Shown: positions 60,678-64,000 of the stretch, piece by piece
Layout of the letters: each line of letters opens with the position of its first letter
Numbering within the stretch: position 1 is the first letter of the stretch
Notes under the pieces: generated by a model
The model's database searches: none
Told to the model about the DNA's origin: nothing
Seen by the model: only the letters and a program-made list of their open reading frames with translations
Translations under genes and position numbers: made by a program
Source: Naganishia liquefaciens
Lineage: Eukaryota; Basidiomycota; Tremellomycetes; Filobasidiales; Filobasidiaceae
Reading direction: 5' to 3'
Assembly (NCBI GenBank): GCA_013423385.1
Contig: BLZA01000013.1
Location: 310,001-374,000, forward strand
Length of the DNA: 64,000 nucleotides

Positions 60678-63600
60678 ATGGACACACAGCAAGAAGACGC
60701 AGAGCGCTACGAGTGTAAGTCGGCTCATTGCAACATGCGGGATACTTGACACACCTCCTCCGCATAGTCCAGCGGCGGGTACCAGACTACATTGCCCTCC
60801 ACGAATCCGTCAGCGTGCGTCTTCCTTCCGTCCCTCGATCCCTGATGCGGATGCCTGACTTGGCGCGGTGTGGTATCAGTCGAGTACCGCTCTTCTAGAC
60901 TCTCTTGCGAGCTTCCTGTCGACGTTTCAGCATGACCTTGCGAGTGTGGCGGGCGAGATTGGAGAGCTGCAAGTGCATAGCACGGATATTGAGGGACGGT
61001 CGAAGGGACGCAAGGTGAGCTTTCTAGGCGCTTCTGGGAGACCCTTGTTTTCTCGACTGATTGTGGATGCCGTTGAAATCTCCTAGTCTCTCGCGAAACC
61101 ACTCGACGCGTTGATCGGGGAGATCATCTTGTCGCCGCAGTTGATCACGACCATCAGGGATACGCGGCCGGGAGATGCGTGGTTGGGCGCCGTAAAAGAG
61201 CTGGACGACAAAATTCGGGCCGTCAAGGCAAGAGGGGAGGTGAGGGCGGCGCATGATGTTGGGATGGTAGTGGAGGGGTTGAAGCAGAAGGTGAGTTTGA
61301 GCGGAGCGAGCGTGTCGAGTAGCGGAGCGATGTCGGCGAAAACCATTCCGGAACGGGGCGAGGGAGCGCCGCAAGCCAGAATCATGTTAGAAAAGCGGCC
61401 AGCGGGGTCTCTGCGAGCATCAGGCGAGTAGGAGGCGCTGCAGGCGAAAGCCGCGCAGCGATCCCGACGGGAGCGAGCAGCAGTGCCTCGTCAAGCGGAG
61501 CGGGCAACATTGACTTTTCTGCTGCGGCAAGGTAGAGGGCGCTGAGGCAATAGATCCTCGAGCGAAGGGAAATTCGGCCGTTAGAGGCGGTAGGAAGGAT
61601 AGGAGACGCGGTCAAGCACGTAGTCATCAATCGCAATGAGCATGAACGAATCGCGCGACGTGTCAGAGAGATTGGGACGCGCCGTAGGACGAAAAACAAG
61701 GTTGTTCGCTGACCGTGGGGGAAGAGCAGAAGGCAGTGCGCACAGACAGAGCACCACTCGAAGCGGGGCTGGCATCGATCGGCCTACTTGACTTGGCCGA
61801 ATGTATTGAACACGAAACGCATCGCTTTCTCGAAGCGACTCTACGCCCAAAAGCCCCACTTGCTGACTGGTTACCTCGCCCCCACTCCCTAATCTCCTAT
61901 CATCATCGATTCCCTTTACACCAGGCAATCGCGTCGCTCCGTCAATTCCTGCTCAACATGCTCAAACCGATCCGCGCATCCGTCAAAACAAACATCCATA
62001 TTATCCAATCCTCGATTCTTCTGAAATACCTTCCATTCTTTCACTTCTTGAAAAGACAAGCGCCCAAGATTGCTCAAGAGGTGCAGCGCGCCTACGTTGT
62101 CAGCGCTCGAGCATATTACGAAACCTGCTTCAGGAGGTATGCGAGATCCATGTCGCAGATTGCCGTAAGTCAACAGCCTTTCCTGATTCTTGTTCCCTCC
62201 CTGATACCTCAAGTAGGCACGCTCGCCGGAATACGCATCACCTATCGGGACGCCTTCCGCTGCAGAGATTGCAGCGCAGACGCTATTATTGAATCGGACT
62301 TCAGCCAACCGCGGTGGAACGCAAGGCGGCTCTACAACGGCAACCGGCACAGAACAATTTTCAGCTGCAGATCGATTACGCTATGCAAAGTTGATACAGG
62401 ACGACGTCAAAGTCGTGCCTGGATACGCAGCAGACGACAAGGCATATGTGTGTACTGTTTCCAGTGGAGAGACCTCTCGAGCTGATTGAATACTGCAGAA
62501 ACAACCGGTGGAGGCGCTCTTTCGTTCACTGTCCCTCGTGTTGATGGACAATGCTTCGGCAGAGTATACCTTTATTGTCCGTTACTTCTCTCCGCCATCA
62601 GACATCGCGCCCTCGGGCCTATCATCACGCCTCACATCGCGCGCCATCTCCCCAGCTCAAGCCGACTCTGCAACGCATACGCGGGCAAAGTTTGAACGCA
62701 AGGACAGTACGTTGAGCACGCTCTCAGCTAATCCATCATCCGAGGGAAACCGAAGCCCGCTCGCTGCACCATCGCCCCGCCTTCGTCCGGATGACAGCAT
62801 TTCGGAAGTTGGCGATGATTCCACAATAGGTCGCCGCTCTTTCGCGGATTCGCCCGTAGTCAGACCTGCAAGTACATCCGCACATGCGGCCAGACAGGGG
62901 TCTTTCGTGTCTATTCGAAATGGGTCGGTCGTCGTAGGTGGCTCGCCCAATGCTCCATCACATGGAGGGGATCTCTCGAGGGAGACACGAAGAGAAATGG
63001 AGGCTATATGGCATCAGGTGTTTGACCCCGCCCTGGAGTATTGCGAGGTATGGGATTGACATCTACGCTTGTGGCTGCGGCCTTGCTGACCACGGCCACT
63101 CCGATGAGCGCAGACATTCTTCAGATCCGTTGTCGAGCCTATTGCGCCGCCGCCAACAATACCGCTCTTGAGCATGATACGTCTGAACGATGCCGTTATC
63201 GCCGAATTGGAAGACCGCGGATGCACGCCTCTCGAGTCGACCATGCTCGGACTCAAGCTGGTCATGTGGCCATTATTTCAGAAGGAAATGGATTCGCATG
63301 TGGAGAGCTTGAAACGTATGGCAGATGCGGCGGGCAGTAGTGGATTCAGCGCTATGCTGAAAGGGGCAGCTCCGAAAGAGTCGGTCGTGAGGGAGGTGAG
63401 TGGTTCCACCTATTCAAGAGTATCCTTGGATATCTGATGTCTTGCTTTTAAAGGTCGCGATCCGTTATGCTCAACTTGTATCGAGGATAGCCGCTCTAAG
63501 CCAGGAAAGCGAAGAGGCTATGTTGGCAAACAGGCAAGTGTCGTAGAGTCTCTTTCCATGCTATCCGCTAATCAACGGCCTCCTTTAGCTTGGGAAGACT

Positions 63601-63808
63601 CCGCAAAGAGATTTTTCGCCTTATCACTCAGCAGAGCGCCAAATTGAAGACGGCGCCAGATCGCGAATCTTTCGTGTCCACGATATGCGAAGAAATAATA
63701 CGAGAGCTGGGCAACGGCCCAGCCGACTTGAATCAGCCGAGACTACAATCAGAAATTGGCTTCTTTAGAGTAAAAGAGGAGGAGGCGAGGCAGAAGATGC
63801 GAATCTAA
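60678..63808 (+). CDS. VPS52: Vps52, GARP complex subunit
   Basis: Subunit of the GARP tethering complex that captures endosome-derived vesicles at the late Golgi. Ten exons (60678-60714, 60768-60814, 60880-61014, 61087-61290, 61925-62164, 62217-62447, 62499-63047, 63114-63395, 63454-63533, 63589-63808) give 674 residues. Family segments are YIALHESVSSSTALLDSLAS, FLSTFQHDLASVAGEIGELQ, HSTDIEGRSKGRK, ALIGEIILSPQLITTIRDT, VKTNIHIIQSSILLKYLPFF, ALFRSLSLVLMDNASAEY and LKLVMWPLFQKEMDSHVESL. The N-terminal part forms the coiled-coil that assembles with Vps51, Vps53 and Vps54. A Ser/Pro-rich insertion is coded near 62580-62990. The intron 61291-61924 is 634 nt, and the intron 63534-63588 is GC-AG. 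The short N-terminus starts at the ATG 60678, MDTQQEDAERYE. Confidence 0.93.
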
Positions 63809-63896
63809 ATCATTGAGCTAGCGGATAAACCGCAGTAAGGACCACAATGTAACGGAGGCTTCTGCTACATAGTTTTGAGAATATCCACACCATGTA

Positions 63897-64000
63897 TCAT
63901 ACTGCGGTTGCATGCTGCTGGGACTTCTTCTCTTTTAAGATGTCTTTCAAGATTTCCTGAGAACCGCCGAATGAGCTGTCGATGCACAAGCTTAACATTG
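63897..64000 (-). CDS. 3' end of a further gene, possibly acyl-CoA-dehydrogenase-like
   Basis: The minus strand is open from the window edge to a TGA at 63897-63899 and reads CIDSSFGGSQEILK, then a Lys-rich tail. The GGSQEIL pattern recalls the C-terminal end of acyl-CoA dehydrogenases, where a GG-EI motif follows the cofactor-binding part. Only about 33 residues are visible, so the assignment is weak. The 88 bp between this stop and the VPS52 stop mean that the two genes converge tightly. Confidence 0.3.
   Translation of the reverse strand, partial: MLSLCIDSSFGGSQEILKDILKEKKSQQHATAV

Noticed and set aside
60811-60879. A GC-AG intron in VPS52 starting at AGCGTGCGT
   Set aside because: The GT donor three bases later (GTGCGT) gives the conserved ESVSSSTALLD sequence in phase, so no GC donor is needed.
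61382-61928. A minus-strand gene nested in the long VPS52 intron
   Set aside because: Two open frames exist, but their translations are Ala/Leu/Pro-rich without motifs and they overlap each other in different frames.

Overview
The window is a gene-dense, intron-rich fungal nuclear segment, most likely from a basidiomycete yeast of the Tremellomycetes (relatives of Cryptococcus and Kwoniella). The evidence is short introns (mostly 50-60 nt) with CTRAY-like branch points, up to 14 exons per gene, short intergenic gaps, and a gene set typical of that group. The phylum-level placement is an inference from gene structure, not from a database search. I found no tRNA or rRNA gene, no transposable element, no virus-like element and no CRISPR array.

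Layout. 1-3492 (+) is the 3' part of RPC1, the RNA polymerase III largest subunit. 4661-6311 (+) is a secreted, probably GPI-anchored GH13 alpha-amylase. 6578-7320 (-) is a small coiled-coil plus LOTUS-like protein with a 9-nt exon. 7896-9447 (+) is an F-box-like protein. 9966-12191 (+) is a glycerol-phosphate acyltransferase. 12579-17740 (-) is the dual-specificity phosphatase PPS1. A 2.5-kb stretch without a recognisable gene follows. 20213-21240 (+) is a GNAT acetyltransferase. 21463-24171 (-) is the kinetochore protein DSN1/Mis13. 24425-26294 (-) is kynureninase. 26568-29989 (+) is the mitochondrial dynamin MGM1. 30293-33891 (+) is the MYND protein MUB1. 34383-35481 (+) is a flavin-reductase-like protein. 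35670-42513 (-) is TSC2/tuberin. 42981-45303 (+) is a 4-coumarate-CoA-ligase-like enzyme ending in a peroxisomal signal. 45544-47735 (-) is IWS1/SPN1. 48069-50341 (+) is the RNA exonuclease REX3. 50681-54837 (+) is a large unrecognised membrane protein. 54920-56781 (-) is a single-pass membrane protein with an LEA2-like outer domain. 57141-59079 (+) is a short-chain dehydrogenase. 59192-60465 (-) is the box C/D snoRNP factor BCD1. 60678-63808 (+) is VPS52 of the GARP complex. 63897 to the right edge (-) is the tail of another gene.

The genes are mostly housekeeping and do not form one pathway or a biosynthetic cluster. They cover transcription (RPC1, IWS1), RNA processing (REX3, BCD1), growth signalling (TSC2), mitochondrial fusion (MGM1), chromosome segregation (DSN1), NAD synthesis (kynureninase), lipid synthesis (acyltransferase), endosome-to-Golgi transport (VPS52) and ubiquitin turnover (MUB1, the F-box-like protein).

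The most unusual signals are in gene structure. There are five GC-AG introns, three of them in the dehydrogenase gene. Two genes carry 9-nt microexons, and the ligase gene carries 16- and 19-nt exons. One gene has its start codon alone in the first exon. VPS52 has a 634-nt intron where its neighbours have about 55 nt, and the BCD1 intron is filled by an (AG)n microsatellite. Most exon models were checked by hand for reading phase. For RPC1, the acyltransferase, DSN1, MGM1, MUB1, the flavin-reductase-like gene, the ligase, IWS1, REX3, the two membrane proteins, the dehydrogenase, BCD1 and VPS52 the exon lengths sum to whole codons. I did not recognise a clearly new biological system.
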